From NCBI RefSeq assembly GCF_003473485.1, contig NC_053049.1, positions 7,812,001 to 7,876,000 on the forward strand: a stretch of DNA of 64,000 nt. Reading direction: 5' to 3'. Positions 22,995-36,280 of the stretch are shown here, piece after piece (the stretch's first letter is position 1; each line of letters starts with the position of its first letter). The notes under the pieces are model-generated. The model did not search any database. It worked only from the letters and a program-made list of their open reading frames with translations, and was not told the origin of the DNA. This DNA comes from Medicago truncatula (Eukaryota > Streptophyta > Magnoliopsida > Fabales > Fabaceae). Made by a program: the position numbers and the translations under genes.

Positions 22995-23527
22995 AGAATC
23001 TGTTAGTTTATTACACACAGCAGGCTCTTGCACAAAGTGCTTAACTTTGGTGCATAAATAATAACAGTGTATTACGTTTAATCCGGAAAAATAAAATAGT
23101 TAAACAGTCTTCTTTTGTTGTTAATTGACCGAGTTACTTCCTAGGAGATATCAAATAAATATTGTGACGGCCAACAGTTGAGCGATAAGGGCTCAAATCT
23201 CTTAAACAAGTGGTTGTAAAAAATGATTAGAAAAAGATTATTCACCTTGTATACCTTTAATTTTCTCAACAGATAGATACAAATAAACACTGATAGTTTT
23301 TATTTGTAGTAAAAATGTTCTTCCTATTTTTGGCCAGATTGTAAATGTTTAGATTGACAAAATCACGATCAACAACAACCATTTTGACATAATTACACTT
23401 GAAACTTCAAAAAAGTGATTTTATCAAATTCACTGTCAGTCTAAACATGTGTCCTTGGTTTACCTATGTTTCTCATAAACATCTAGAATTTGTTAGAAAT
23501 CCACATGTTTGCTTAATTTGGTTCAGA

Positions 23528-23617
23528 TGCTGGTGATTTTTGCTTTGTACAAGAACTAGTCAAATGGATTTTTGCTGGTGATTTTTGCTTTGTACAAGAA
23601 CTAGTCAAATGGATCTT
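23528..23617. repeat. 45-bp tandem duplication
   Basis: A 45-bp unit starting TGCTGGTGATTTTTGC occurs twice back to back, almost identical (differing only at the unit end, ATTTT versus ATCTT). Recent duplication in intergenic DNA. Confidence 0.9.
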
Positions 23618-25006
23618 TCCAAACCTTTTAATCACAACCATTGATTTTATTTTTTCCATATGTCACACATCTATAACTTCAAATGGGGTAAATTGAGAAA
23701 GTCTAAATGGAGCAAAGATGGACTCTTAATAATGAGATATTTAGGTGTATCGGAACAAAAGTCAAATCCATATAGTTTATCCATGATACTTAGCGCTAAT
23801 AATGATTCCTCGGTTTGACTAAAAAAATAGTTAGTTTTGAGAGAGGTTTGATAAATTTTAGAAGTTTCTTTCCATAATAATCTGGCTTTTGCGGTGCATG
23901 ATATCTTCATATGTACTATTTCTGATAGACTCTATATATGTACTTCCCAAAAATAGAATTCACATATTCATCTTTCTTTTTTAAGTTAAGATGTATTTGT
24001 ATAAGCTTTAAATGTTATATAACTAGAATGAAAAGTATAAAAAAATGTGTCTTTGGCATAAGATAATTATTTACATAATTATCCTCTCTCCATTCATATA
24101 TGTAGATGACATATTAGGTCTTAGCAGGACTACAGATAACCATATTAAGTGGAAGCAACCTGAACTACAAACGAATTGTACTGAGCAGTAAATAGAGAGG
24201 ATATCCTAATCCAAGCAAATAATATTTTCGCAGCATGAACATCCAAGAGTCCATTTCGAGGAGCTTATTTGAACCTATTTACACCAAACACTTGACATTT
24301 ATGCAGAGTTTACGCTTAAATGATAAGCGCTTATACAACAAACACTTCAAAATAGTTTATCCAAGCTCACTCTAAAATAGAACTGGCACAAAATTTTGAG
24401 CCAAAAGGAATGTATGCAAATATCACGTGACAAAACTCTACTACTGTGAGACAAATTAACAGTTAAACTGAAAAATGTATGACCATCATGAAATTAAACA
24501 TTAATGGCTGAGTTTATACATCCACAGGGGTACAGTGATGGGTCCTTCAGCAAAGAATAACACTGAAATGGCAAAATTTTCCAATATTTCTTTATTTGTC
24601 CATCAAGAGGGGATAGGGAAATAATCTTTTTGAAAAGCTATTATTTTACTCCGCAATCACATTACTCTTTAAATCTGACTATACTGACTAAAAAGAGTTC
24701 AATTCTGATATACATCATCACACAAGTAAACCAAAGTAAAAACGCATAAAAAGAATGCCACTACTGCCAAAATTACAAGATACTGCACCAGTATGCAGCA
24801 TATTTCAACACAACCATGACTAACTAAATCATAGGGAAAAAACTCATGAATCCAAGAAAATATACATTACCCCATATTATATATCTTTCACATAGATTCA
24901 CTGTATCATGCCTACCTCTCTTTTATGTATCATTTTTTTATGCTGTCCTTTACACCCTATCATTGAAGATGATTCAGATCACTTGCCGGGCTCACTTGGT
25001 GAAATA

Positions 25007-28000
25007 TTATCTGGGTTTCGAGTCACTTCCCTTGCTTCGGAAAGTTGAGAGTGAAAAGAATGATTTGGGAGCTGCACAAAATGGAAATTAATATGTAAAT
25101 TTTAAGTTGTTGTATGAAAATCTGAAGCAAATGTAATGTTATTATTCTCGACATCAAAGAGATACTTAGAATTATGTATGATTAAGACGCATTATAATAC
25201 TAGCAGAATGTTACTGTTAGAGTAGTTAAGACTTGTCAGAGTAGTTAGTTGGTTAATTGATTAGTTAGAGATTATTTGTATAAATAGGAGTAAACATTAT
25301 GAATAGATTAGTAACTCTATTGTGAAGGGGAAACCCTTGGAGGGGAGATTTCTCTCATATTCTCATTTATCCTTTATCAATATTTCAATAAAATTGTTCA
25401 TTCTTTTCAATTCAATACTTGGGTTCCTAATAGTTACTTTCCCTCGAGTCAAGATTACTATCGACACAAACAAGACACAGACAGTTGCTATGGATCAGCA
25501 CCCTAATAAAGAATGAATTACTGAAAGCAATCAAATGTTAAACACAGAAGACGCATTTTGAGGATTCTTCACAATGTACATGTGTACTTCATCAGCTTTA
25601 CACATGCAGCTGTTCCAAAAATGGATGAAAATTTGAACCAACATAAATAAATAAATAAATAAATAAGGTTACACAGGCATCACCTTTTAATGAACTTCCT
25701 GATATATGATCATCCCTCAGTTTAAAATGAGCGGGAGGTGCAGGAATAGAGCTTTGTAAGGATTGAACTGTAAGAATTGAGAATCAGATTATCAATTACA
25801 AACTGATTCATATTTTATCCATTAAACAAAATAAATAAAAAAGTGAAAATTATAGAAGGTAGATATCAACATGCATGGTCAAAAAGAACTAGCTGAATAA
25901 AATAGAAATCAAGATAGAGAAACTAATGGCAAATGATTGGCCAGTAGTAAGAACATTGCAATTTCAAGAATATGTATCCCCCCTCTCTCCTTTCCAAAGC
26001 CACCTACCCCCTTCGTCTAATGGTTGGATAAAAACTACTTTAGTCAAGCTAAAAAACCTAAGACAATGTGGAATCATGTAAAGTTCATGAGATGAGAACC
26101 TAGGGAAGTGTAGAGGAAAGGAAAACAGAGAACCGCAGAAAAAGAAAAGTGAGATGAAGAAAGAATTAGAATTGTTATTATACTAAATCACAAGGTTTGT
26201 CACAACCTTACAAGGGTGATATCCCCTGTGACCGAGATTTTTGGTGTATATCAAGAATCAGTGGTGTTAAATGGAAGCCATAGCGGAATGGCATGGTGGG
26301 TTTTTTGACCACAATGACAAGTTTATATGACGGATTTTTGGCCTTCTTCCATATTCTGCTATCCACCATCAACAACACTGTCGAGAATCCCAATAGTGCC
26401 TTTTCCCTCTAAGGCTAACTCAATCTATTGCAAAAAAAATCAACTAACTAATCTAACAAATGGATAAACTGACCAATAGCTGTTCTTATTCTACCTAGCT
26501 GATACATCCCAACAGATCTGCACATGTATACAAACACGCACACCATCACCATGGATTTGGAAGAATCTAAAAAATATATAGCATCTACTCAACTATGGTC
26601 CCCAATGAAAAGGTACATCTGAATACACTAGAAAATATATTCAACTATGATTCACATTCATATTTACAAAAGAAAAATCATTCATCTAAATTGGCAAACA
26701 GAGATGCAAAAATGAAGAAGGATCTATTTCCTAATAGCAGGCTGTCACAAGCAATTGGCAAAAAGAATTTTTTTATAAAAAAGAAGTTTAAAATTATATC
26801 CAAGATGTACTCAAGCATGTTGTTGATCAATAACAAGAAATTTCAGTAAATAAAAGGTTACCGTGTTCGTTGAACAACTCATTTTCATTGAAGCTTTCGT
26901 CAGAAGGATGGCCATGAGACAATCCCATTCTCGACTTCCTCAAGTCTTCTGATGACCGGTTGGCCAGATCTCGGCCATCTTCCATATCATCATCTCCTTC
27001 AGAAGTTGTAACAGAGATCCAATCAGCCAAAGTCTCTGTCCCACGAGTTTTTCTCCCAAACTTTAGTAATCGCTTAAAACCTTTTGCGACATCTTTCCGG
27101 GGTTGACTTTGGGAAGAATTAGCAACAAGATAAGGTTTTTGAGCACTTCCCCATTTTTTCCTCATTCGAGCAGCATCATTCTCACCCTGGATAAGGGAAC
27201 GAGAATTCCAAGCAGGGCTACCAATTGGAGAATCTATAGAAGCATCAATGTCAGAAGACTCATGCGGGTAAGAAAAAGGAAGAGGCGCACGTGAGTTCCA
27301 GGACACAGGACTTTCAACGGGAGACTCTTGCTGAGATCCTACACCGTTGAAAGTTGATGGAAATGCATTAGGCATTTCACCCCCTAAAACAGGGTCTGCT
27401 TGAGCAAGAGACCTTGTAGAATCACCAATTTCAGACCCAGAATTACCAGATTCCTGGCTCAGACTAACCTTTCCATTATTATGATTAAAATCACTATCTT
27501 CAATGGCCATACTTTGAATATCATCTTGTTCCCCTGTGGCCGAATGGAATGAATCTTCCATATCATATTCTAGGTCGTTGAATTCTTTCTCAGTATCAGG
27601 TGCCATTGAAGTTTTCACCCTGATAGCACTGCCTACAAAACCAGGTCCTGCAGTGTTGCCCTTTTTAAGGAAAGACCTTGATGATTGATCGCAAGGGTCC
27701 GGATCAGTCTCTTCCAAATCAAATTTCAACGGAGTCAAAACAATCCCATCTGAGTTCAAAGAGGACAAATCCTTAAACTCGGCAGGGTTGGCAGAGCTCT
27801 TCCGTAAAGACAGACTTTGCCTTAGCTTCTCTTCCTTGATACTTTGCTCCTCTTCATTGGTGCTTCTGCTACGAGCATAGTTTCTCACCTGAGAGCGGGT
27901 TGGTTTGCTAACTCCAGAAGAAGGCTTTGTGTTTTCTTTTCTTAAATCAGAGAAGTTTGGAACAGATTGAGCAAGAGTGTTGTCTCTTCGTTTGCCAGAT

Positions 28001-31000
28001 GAACGTGAAATTGAAACTACAGTGCGAGGTGTACCTGAAGACACATTTCGGTTGGGAAAATTTTTCCTGCCTTGCTTTGAAGCACCATATATCTTGTCTT
28101 CCGAAAATTCAGAAAGATCTTCATCGTCTTCATTCTGAAGGGAATCAATAGGATGCTGTTGGGAAAAAAATAATAAGGGATTTAAATTAGAAATTTAATG
28201 GATTTGAAGTTTTAAATGTCAAAACAAACTTGGTTATGTAGGAGAATAAAATAAAATGTAGCAGTTATCATAAAACAGGGTTACAAAGCAAGTAATGAAT
28301 GAACACCTGGTCTCTCTTTGTATTTGATTTGAAGTATCCAAGTTTATCTGCACGTTGAGAACCTCCTGCTGAATTTTGTCTGGTTATAGACCCTGAAAAC
28401 TTGGACTTCATCTCAGCCCTACTCCGCTCAAGACTATCCTGCATAGCCTTCATCCTAGCTTCCTTCTCTGATCTGTTCAAACTCCATTCTTCCTGAAGTT
28501 TTGCATTCCTCTTCTTCATGTACTTTTCATAAAACTTTCCTCTAGACTCAGCCCCAATGTTGAGCTCCGAGAAATTTTGCCTTACAGCACCGCCATAATT
28601 CTGACTATCCACCGTCTTCATAAGCGACTTAGTCCCCAAACTCACAGCCGGTTCAGGCACTCTGCTTCTGGAAGGTGGCAGAGGGGTTGAATCCCCCACT
28701 TCAGGTCTTCTAGACTGCGAGTTAACAGCCTGTTCTACCCGTGCATCAGCAGGCTGATGAGTTGAATCCCCTATTCCAGGTCTTCTAGACTGCAAGTTAA
28801 CAACTTGTTCTAGGTGTGCATCATCAGCAGGCTGAGGAATTGAATCCCGGATTCCAGGTCTCCTAGACTGTGAGTTAACAGCCTGTTCCACACGTGCATC
28901 AGCAGGCTCTATTCTCCGTGCAGTACCAGATTGATCCCCAGGAACTCTCAGCTTATGCTCAGCAAAAAGCTTTTCGAGCTCATCAGCCTTCAGCTTCAAC
29001 TCATCATGCATCTCCTGATTTCCTTTACTCTGCCTTACTCTCTGATTCTGTTCCAAAGGTACCGTTACACATGCACTATCCGGACTCTCCAAAACCTGAT
29101 TTTTACCAGAAAGATTCAATTTAGCACTTTCATTGCCACCCCGAATCTCATCCCTTTTATTCCTTGTCCCCCCGGTTTGTTCTGAACTAGCAGGTACCGG
29201 TTTCTGATACTTAGTTTTCATAACAACTTGAGAATCCTCTTCCTTAACCTGATTCTTCAAAACTTCAGCTTCTAAAGCAAAAGATGATCTCAAATGGGGT
29301 TGAGTTGTTGATTGATCAACACCATTTAAACCAACAACAGAAGAAGAATTAGAAGCTTCCCTTGATTTGAATCCACCACCACCACCGCTACTTTCAAACT
29401 GAGCTGAAAAAGATCTTGAATGACTACGGTGGACCCTACCAAGTGATGTAGCAACCACATTATTACTTTTCACACCCCCATCAAACTTAACATCACCACC
29501 ATCATGATCATTATCATTATGATTATGATCATCATCAACAACAAACTCATACCTATCTGATGAAGAAGAACCTTTCAGTTGATGATCCTTGAACACCACG
29601 TCAGAAGAAGACCCTTGATCAGTTTTCACAACTTTGTCCAAATTATTATTATCATTAACACTTTCTGAACCTTTTTTCTCCATGCTAGCGTCAATGCTCA
29701 TGTCACTACTACCACTCCACCGCCGGAATACGTCAGAGGACATTCTCCGAAGCTCGACCGGCTTTCCAGTATTTTCTTTTTGCTTCTTTTCAAACAAATT
29801 GATTCTGTCTTGTACACTGAGTCGTCGCCCTGCCGGTGCCGGCGTTGGTGATGACGGCAACGGCGTTGGCGACGAGTCGGTCTGTTCTTTATTGCTGCTG
29901 GTGCCGTCGTTGTTGGGTTCGTCTTTGTTTTTGTTTATTATTACGTTGTTGTCGTTGTTACGTTGTAGAGAGTTGAAGGTGGTGAAGGTTTTAGGAGGTT
30001 GCCACGTGGATGTTTGGGCTTGGTTATGGGCTTGGGCTTCTTCGTCTTCGTTGTCGATGGACATGTCAGAGTTAATTGATGAACGAAGTTCTGTATCATT
30101 GCCACGTGGCTTTTCGTCTTGTTGAGTAATGAGTTCTGGTCTTCTTTCGTACACTGACGAATATTTCGTACATGCTTCACTGAATAAAATTGTTAAGAAA
30201 AAAACACAAGGGTGTTATTAGTCATTTCATATTTTGTTAAGTAATTAAATAATAATGATGAATGAATGCAATTTAAAATATATATATTCAGCAAGAAAAA
30301 GTAGTTCTTTTTTTGGTAGAAAAAGTAATAATAATAATTAATGAAATTTTTGTGAGAGTAAATATTTACATTAAATATAAAATAATTATATAAATGATTA
30401 GTGACTTTTTTTTCAAGAAATAAATTATAAGTGACTTTAATGACTTTTTTCTCTTTCAAAAACAATATTTTTTTTAACGAAAATAGAAATTTAATATAAT
30501 TTTAATCACATCTTTATGTATAATTATGAGTTTAAGAAATGTGCACCTATTTTGTCTAAAAAAAGTGCAATGATGGTAGAAAGCTTTTCTCCACAATGAT
30601 ATTGATTTTTATTTTTTTTGCTGGTGAATCATATTGATTTTAATAGTGTTTTCAAAAATCATTTTTTTAAAATAAAATAAAAAATTCCATAATCGCCTTT
30701 TATCAAGCCATTAAGGTTAAAAAATTATTTTCCACCTTAAAATCAATAGTGGAATAGTAGTTTTTTTTTTGAAAGAGGAATAGTAGTTTTTTTCAAAAAC
30801 AAAACCATTTTTTTTTTAAATCCAAAACAAATGCACCCTAATTGTATGATAACTCAGAAAAATATTTTTATATTTTTTAAATTAGCTTTATATATGATTT
30901 TCCTCTGAAAAAAATGTATGAATGATTTTGAAGGTTGGTAGTTACTTCAAGCGATGGGCACGAAATTGATGTGCAAAGTGTTTGAGTTGAGAGACAGTGT

Positions 31001-34000
31001 AAGGATTAAATCCAGATGCTGATGCATTAGCATATGCTGTTGTTAAGTCCTGCCTAACTGCACTCAATCTCACATCAATAGCCCTTAGCAGTTCCTTCCT
31101 GTACAAGTAATCATCAAAATTATTAATAACAAACAAAATATATGCAAATTTCATAAGGTTGTTTTATATTTTTCATTTCACATCATGATTATTATTAGTT
31201 CATTATCAGTTATCACTAAATAAACCAATCAGTTTCAAAATCAATAGCAAAAGGGTGATAGTCTTACAACAACTACTGCTACTGAAAAGTCATAACAGAT
31301 TAAAATCACTTTTTCGATGTATTATCTTTACCAATTCATATACAGAAATTGATCAAGATATCTTCCATAAATGATCAATCCTTTCTTATAAAGGCCTATA
31401 TTGTCTTCTTCTAATATATGGCTAAATCATCTTCAGCCAAGTTTTCTCATCTTTTCCTATATGAGGTAATATCCAACTTTCTGTCTGATATAATTATCTG
31501 TTCTTAATTTTATTTTTCTTATCTTGTAATGTCAACTCAAACTTCTTTTACTGGCAACACTTGGCTTATGCTGTCATAAGACTTTACTGCCCAAAATTGA
31601 GTATTATAAAGCATGGTTGGTCTTATTTATGACTGGTTCATAAAAAATGTTATACACTACCTATAATACTAGGATTGATTATTGGCATGATGTTAGAATA
31701 CTAAGGCTAAGATTTTGGTATTAGAGACCCGTTTGGATTGGCTTATCTAAGTTTATCTACTTGCATAAGAACTAATGAGACTGTTTGGGAGAGCTTATAG
31801 AACAGCTTATGACATGTCTATAAACTGTTTTCAGCTTATAGCTTATATGAAAACAATTTGACTTTATTTTACACTTGTTATAGACAGGGCTTATGCATAA
31901 ACACTTATATGATAATCATTTATGTTATAAGCACTTAGTAGTAGTGCTTGAACGGTAATTGCAGTTCCTAGAATAATAGAATAAATGAATAGGTACATTA
32001 GCATGGTGATTATTATATCTCACAATATCAACACATCATTATACTATCATTCAAAGTTCTATCTCTCTTTTTTAGTCCTCTCTTCATCCTTACTACCCTA
32101 CAATTTAACTGATAATAAAAGGGGATTCTCTTATCTTAGATATGTAGTTGCAGAGTTTCTTATCTCTAATCATAATAGAGGATATACCACAGAAAAAGAA
32201 AACATGCAATGCAAGATGCAGTGGAACCAGATACAATGAAAGTGGATAGAAATATTACGTTGTTGAGTCTGCCGCTCCGATGACTCTTGTTCCATCCCCG
32301 CCTGGAGGAAATTCACCAAAATATTGTCACCATATCATTATCAATCGCTCGAGTTACTCAAAAGAAACTGAGACATATGAAATATACAACTCTCATATCA
32401 ACATGCCCAATTTTAGGTCCCTTCCACATTGCCATGCACACCAACAAATATCAAGTGCATCTAGCATTCGTAAAATCTACAGGGTACAGAGCATTGAAAT
32501 TTTTGGCTACACTGTTTATGTTGGAGTCAAATGAGACAGAGAAATAAGAATTTCAATCTCAACTTTTTCTTCGATGAATTCTTTTACATTTAAATTTCTT
32601 GTATAGTCTTTACTTTCCTAACTTCACCTTATCATTCTTTTCTCTGTATCAAAGTTCAAGCATGGGTTGCATCTGCTTCTATTTCTGTGCAAGATATTGA
32701 ATCTACAACCCAATTTGACTTGCTCTTAACAAGTTACACAATTCTGTTGGTGCAAATATAAGAGCATGTGTCGCTGAGAATTAAGTATGGTTTTCTTTCT
32801 TCTCTGGCTACAATTAACTTGCCTCATTTTCAATCATCTACACTAGGGATGGAAAAATATCCGCACGAATTACTGGCAATGGAGGGGAAAATGGATATCT
32901 ATTGGCCATTGTGCAGGTGGGGATACTCGCATATGCATAAAAATTGTTTTTTATTAAATATAGAATATGTAATATGACATTTTATATCACTTTTAGATGA
33001 TATAAATAACTTCATTATTTTATATTTTGTAGGGGATGAACCCATATCAATCACCACGCCCCCCATTGTCATCCCTAATCCCAATATAGAGCTTCCATCA
33101 AGAAGACGTCGAGTATAAAGTAGACAATGATTAAACTAAGACAGAAACCACATAGCATTCAGAAAGTGCCTAAATACTTTAAACAAATATCCAACATATA
33201 AATATGGCCTGAAGATATTATCATCGTAACAATAATTCCATTTTATGATCAACTATGTACATTAGTTGGCTTTACTTTAAGGTATACTCAAAGAGGAAAT
33301 AATAAAAGAAAACATATTAAGTTTACTGATGAACTTTAATTTTATCAAATTTTCAAATTTGGACAAAATATCATCCTAACCAAATTAACTAAAATCTCTA
33401 ACTGTCTAATATGTTATATTTTGTTCAACAAAAGATATACATTGTATGCAGTCCAGTGTCTAAATGAAATGAAAACATACCTTGTGAATCCATGCGCTGA
33501 TCTCCTGTCCCCTGAAATAAGACATTCAAAATATAAGCAATATAAAAGAAATAAAGTAATTGCTTTTCTCTGTTGTTTGCATCAATTTCCTCTGTTTGAT
33601 CATAAGTCTTTTATTACCTGTGAATATATCTTTCGTGCAGCTTCCAATTGAGACATCTCTGCATCAAAGGTGTTCACCATTTCTAAAACTTCTGGCATGC
33701 CGACATACCGCACAAACCTGTGAGCATCATCAACACCAACCAGCCAAAAAGTAAATCAAAAGGTTCACCGGATGCAAACAAATCAAATCCTATGAAAGTT
33801 GACATGAACTTCACCTCTCAAACGTTCCTTTTGTAAACCATGTCTCGGCATTTCTACGTCTATCAATTTCTAGCCTGATTGACTGCACAGAATGTGCAGC
33901 CTGCTCCTCTGCAAACTTTAAATGGTCCAAGTATGGCTTCACTAACCCTGATGCTAGTTTCTCGGTGAATCCATCACTTGAAACAAGCAACTCACATCTG

Positions 34001-34165
34001 CCAATTTAACATATAAAGAGAAGAAAAAACAACGAAACACGATCATAACTCTAGTCAGAAGAAAAAGCATATAACAAGCAGAAAATCCAATGAATGTTAT
34101 CCGCACCTTGAACGCTTCGGAGACAATTGCAACACAGCATAGTCAAGAAGTGTGTCAGACCTCAT
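25007..34165 (-). CDS. COP1-interacting protein 7-related protein, 1294 aa, 10 exons
   Basis: Exons in coding order: 34165-34107, 33997-33815, 33717-33618, 33511-33481, 32301-32259, 31098-30946, 30179-28307, 28155-26862, 25767-25684, 25071-25007. All are GT-AG and the phases sum to 1295 codons with the stop. The N-terminal block (about 1-200) matches the plant CIP7-related family: [61 protein letters not shown] and RLNEACTKY. The middle is long, polar and probably disordered, with a three-copy repeat (about 614-692) and a charged coiled-coil-like helix (about 727-780; [29 protein letters not shown]). The C-terminus [21 protein letters not shown] is typical of the family. CIP7 itself was found as a COP1-binding light-response regulator; relatives are poorly studied, so a role in light signalling here is inference. 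Introns 5, 8 and 9 carry transposon remnants. Confidence 0.92.
25215..25432. mobile_element. Solo LTR (218 bp) in last intron of the CIP7-related gene
   Basis: Starts TGTTAGAG, has an internal TATA-like TGTATAAATAGG, and ends CCTAATA (the expected CA end mutated to TA). The 5-bp direct repeat GTTAC flanks it exactly (25210-25214 and 25433-25437). There is no internal region, so it is a solo LTR left by recombination, probably copia-type. Confidence 0.8.
25642..25666. repeat. (AAAT)n microsatellite
   Basis: About six AAAT units directly downstream of exon 9 of the CIP7-related gene, within intron 9. Confidence 0.85.
26020..26430. other. Repeat-like stretch in intron 8 of the CIP7-related gene
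   Basis: The segment with AAGCCATAGCGGAATGGC and CTTCCATATTCTGCTATCC has partly inverted GC(A/C)-rich motifs (GCCATAGCGGAAT against ATTCTGCTATCC) unlike the surrounding AT-rich intron. Probably transposon debris; no defined ends were found. Confidence 0.3.
28672..28906 (-). repeat. In-frame minisatellite, three units of about 26 codons
   Basis: Three adjacent units in exon 7 of the CIP7-related gene encode variants of [16 protein letters not shown] followed by G/E-I/V-x-DS and QP or LP. The DNA units are about 78-81 bp and clearly homologous, pointing to local duplication within coding sequence. Confidence 0.9.
31725..31945. mobile_element. MITE-like element in intron 5 of the CIP7-related gene
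   Basis: An AT-rich element starting near GACCCGTTTGGATTGGC with repeated AGCTTAT/ATAAGC motifs. Its reverse complement aligns with the interrupted copy in intron 2 of the CCCH gene (1856-6800) and with the fragment at 6895-7036, so it is a dispersed family. Confidence 0.65.
32844..33077. mobile_element. hAT-like non-autonomous element in intron 4 of the CIP7-related gene
   Basis: Ends TAGGGATGGAAAA and TTGTCATCCCTA are short inverted copies (TAGGGATG). The inside has paired GGGGA.../...CCCC tracts typical of this common plant family. No clear 8-bp target duplication was seen. Confidence 0.4.
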
Positions 34166-35099
34166 TTTTGTCTATTTAAGGTAACACTTACACCACTCTT
34201 CAGATCATTTCCAGTTTCACCGTCATTTTCGTCAAAAAACCAATCATAATCAACAAAACTGCACACAAGAAATCCCAAAGTCAGAATGTAGATTCTCTAT
34301 AACTACAAACAAAATAAAAATCTCAAAACAATCTTTTTGCTAAATTCTGCCTCTTACCAACAAATGCAATCAGTGTATCATTCCCAAATTGGCATTACTT
34401 TAAAAAAATCTACATTTTCAGAAAAAACTTGAAAATTATACAAAATCAAACAACAACCCAGATGCACAAAATGGTCAATAAACAAAGCCCACTAATTTCC
34501 ATCCATAGATCCCAACCCAGAACCTCAAAATTCAAACTTTTTTGCAGCAAAACAAAAACCCAAAATTCCCACAAAGAATTCATAAAAATAAAATAGATCT
34601 GATTCAACAAAAGACCAAATTTGACTAAAGTACTAAAGTTGCATACTTCACAACAGAAACCTAAATTCCAACACCAACCAAACAAAACCCACAAAACAAA
34701 AACCTTAAAAAAAAACAGAATTTCACAAACATTATCATAGTAAAACACAAAACAAAAATGCACGGTACAAAATCAAAAATAGAAACAAACAAAAAACAAA
34801 CCTAAAAAATTACATTTTTCAATGAGGAACGATCCAATGCAAAATGCAAGAATGAAGAAATGAGATCTTTGATTTTGCTACTCGATCCTCCGATTCAGAG
34901 ATGAAAAGGGTACCAGCATTTGCCTCTACTTTTCTTTCTTCCTTTTTGTGTCTCTCACTGTGGAACCAAATGAACCACTTTCTTTATTTTTTTTCTTCCT
35001 CAATTTTGAAGATAAAAAATTGAGTTTTACGAAAACCCCACAATGAAAAAGATGGTTTTTGCTTTACTCAATCCCTTCATTTGAAATCCTTTTGTTATG

Positions 35100-35142
35100 G
35101 TTTCTCTCTCTACAACCTGTCTCTAGAGAGAGAGAGAGTGGG
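35100..35142. promoter_or_regulatory. CT/GA-rich tract upstream of the CIP7-related gene
   Basis: CT-rich (TTTCTCTCTCT) followed by (GA)n about 0.95 kb above the start codon of the minus-strand gene. Such Y-patch/GAGA tracts are frequent in plant promoters and 5' leaders; a role here is inferred from position only. Confidence 0.35.
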
Positions 35143-36179
35143 AGTGGTGGTAGTGTAGTTCAAGACAGAACAACTAAGGTAAAAACAAAAAATGTTATTG
35201 TCACATTTGTAATTTGAAAAAATGTTAATTAATACTATTAGCAACTAACTAGGATTTTTTGTTCAAAAAGACAAGAGGAAAAACACTTGGTGAATGTTGA
35301 TTGAGTAGAATTACTTCATTAGTTTCTTAATCATTGGGATGACTTGCATAGTGACCAAAATTGTTACTAGAAACTACAAAGTACCACTAATTTGTGAACA
35401 TATGATATCTTTTACGCACGACTGTTCAAATTAATTTATTGATCTGACTAAGATCATAATAGATGGTAAAACATTATTTGAAAAAACTTAAAATTGTTAT
35501 ATTTTTATGATTTGATTGGAACCTATAATCTTAGTTAAATTGAAAGAGATGTTTTACCATCTAATTTAAATGTTTTTAGAGTACGAACTATTATTATTAT
35601 AAGAGAAATTGTAAGAGGTGTCCTTAAGGCATTTGTTTAAAAGTTTAAAGTAAAAAAATTCTGTTGAAAATTGTGCATTCAAAACGTTGAAATAACAAAA
35701 AGTAATTTTTTTTATGTAAAATTTATCAACTATTTTTGTTTGTGTTAATATTTTGCATTTGTCAGCATAACCCTATTTATAACTATAATATTACGAGAAA
35801 TATTTTGTGTTAATAAAACAAAGTCCAATGTTAACCAAGTTTGACATCATAATCATAGGGTTTGAATCCAATAATGGAGTGAGAGTGCATTTTATATGAT
35901 TTCACATTGTCTCGTATAATATCTAGTTTCGTATGTTTAAATAACCGACGATGCCGAATATGTCAAATGCATTTTATGTGATTACTTGGGTTTGAACTCA
36001 ACATCTCTCTTTTATACGTGTGAATTTTAAGATGATATTTATCACTTTTCTTATAAATAAATAAAATAATAACTCAACTATAATGTTATTGACCGACGAC
36101 CGGTACAAAGTATTAAAGTGATCATCTCATAATATGAAATTGTAAATAAAATAATTTAAATAAATAATAGAAATGATGT

Positions 36180-36280
36180 TAGGCCGGATGTGATGACCAG
36201 GTTCGAACTCTGGTACCTTCACTTATGTGTGTGAGTTTATAATGGCTTTGCCATTTCGTCGATTTACAAAAAAAAAAATG
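36180..36280 (+). mobile_element. SINE-like remnant
   Basis: A box-B-like CAGGTTCGAACTCTGG is followed by a 3' part ending in a run of A. No convincing box A, so the assignment is tentative. Confidence 0.3.

Larger units (their letters stand above)
22338..25006. other. Intergenic, between ABCB 5' end and CIP7-related 3' end
   Basis: Should contain the ABCB promoter (from 22338 upward) and the 3' UTR of the CIP7-related gene (below 25007). No further gene is supported. A SINE-like remnant lies at 22921-22994 and a 45-bp tandem duplication at 23528-23617. Confidence 0.5.

Noticed and set aside
29634-30125. 163-codon plus-strand frame
   Set aside because: Antisense shadow of exon 7 of the CIP7-related gene; the Ser/Leu-rich composition mirrors Ser/Asn-rich codons on the coding strand.
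30193-30465. 90-codon minus-strand frame upstream of exon 7 of the CIP7-related gene
   Set aside because: It lies in the intron, is extremely Asn/Tyr/Lys-rich from AT-rich DNA, and is not joined by splice signals.
34446-34763. 105-codon minus-strand frame above the CIP7-related start codon
   Set aside because: Phe/Trp/Val-rich translation of a probable 5' leader; no domain, and the family N-terminus begins at 34165.
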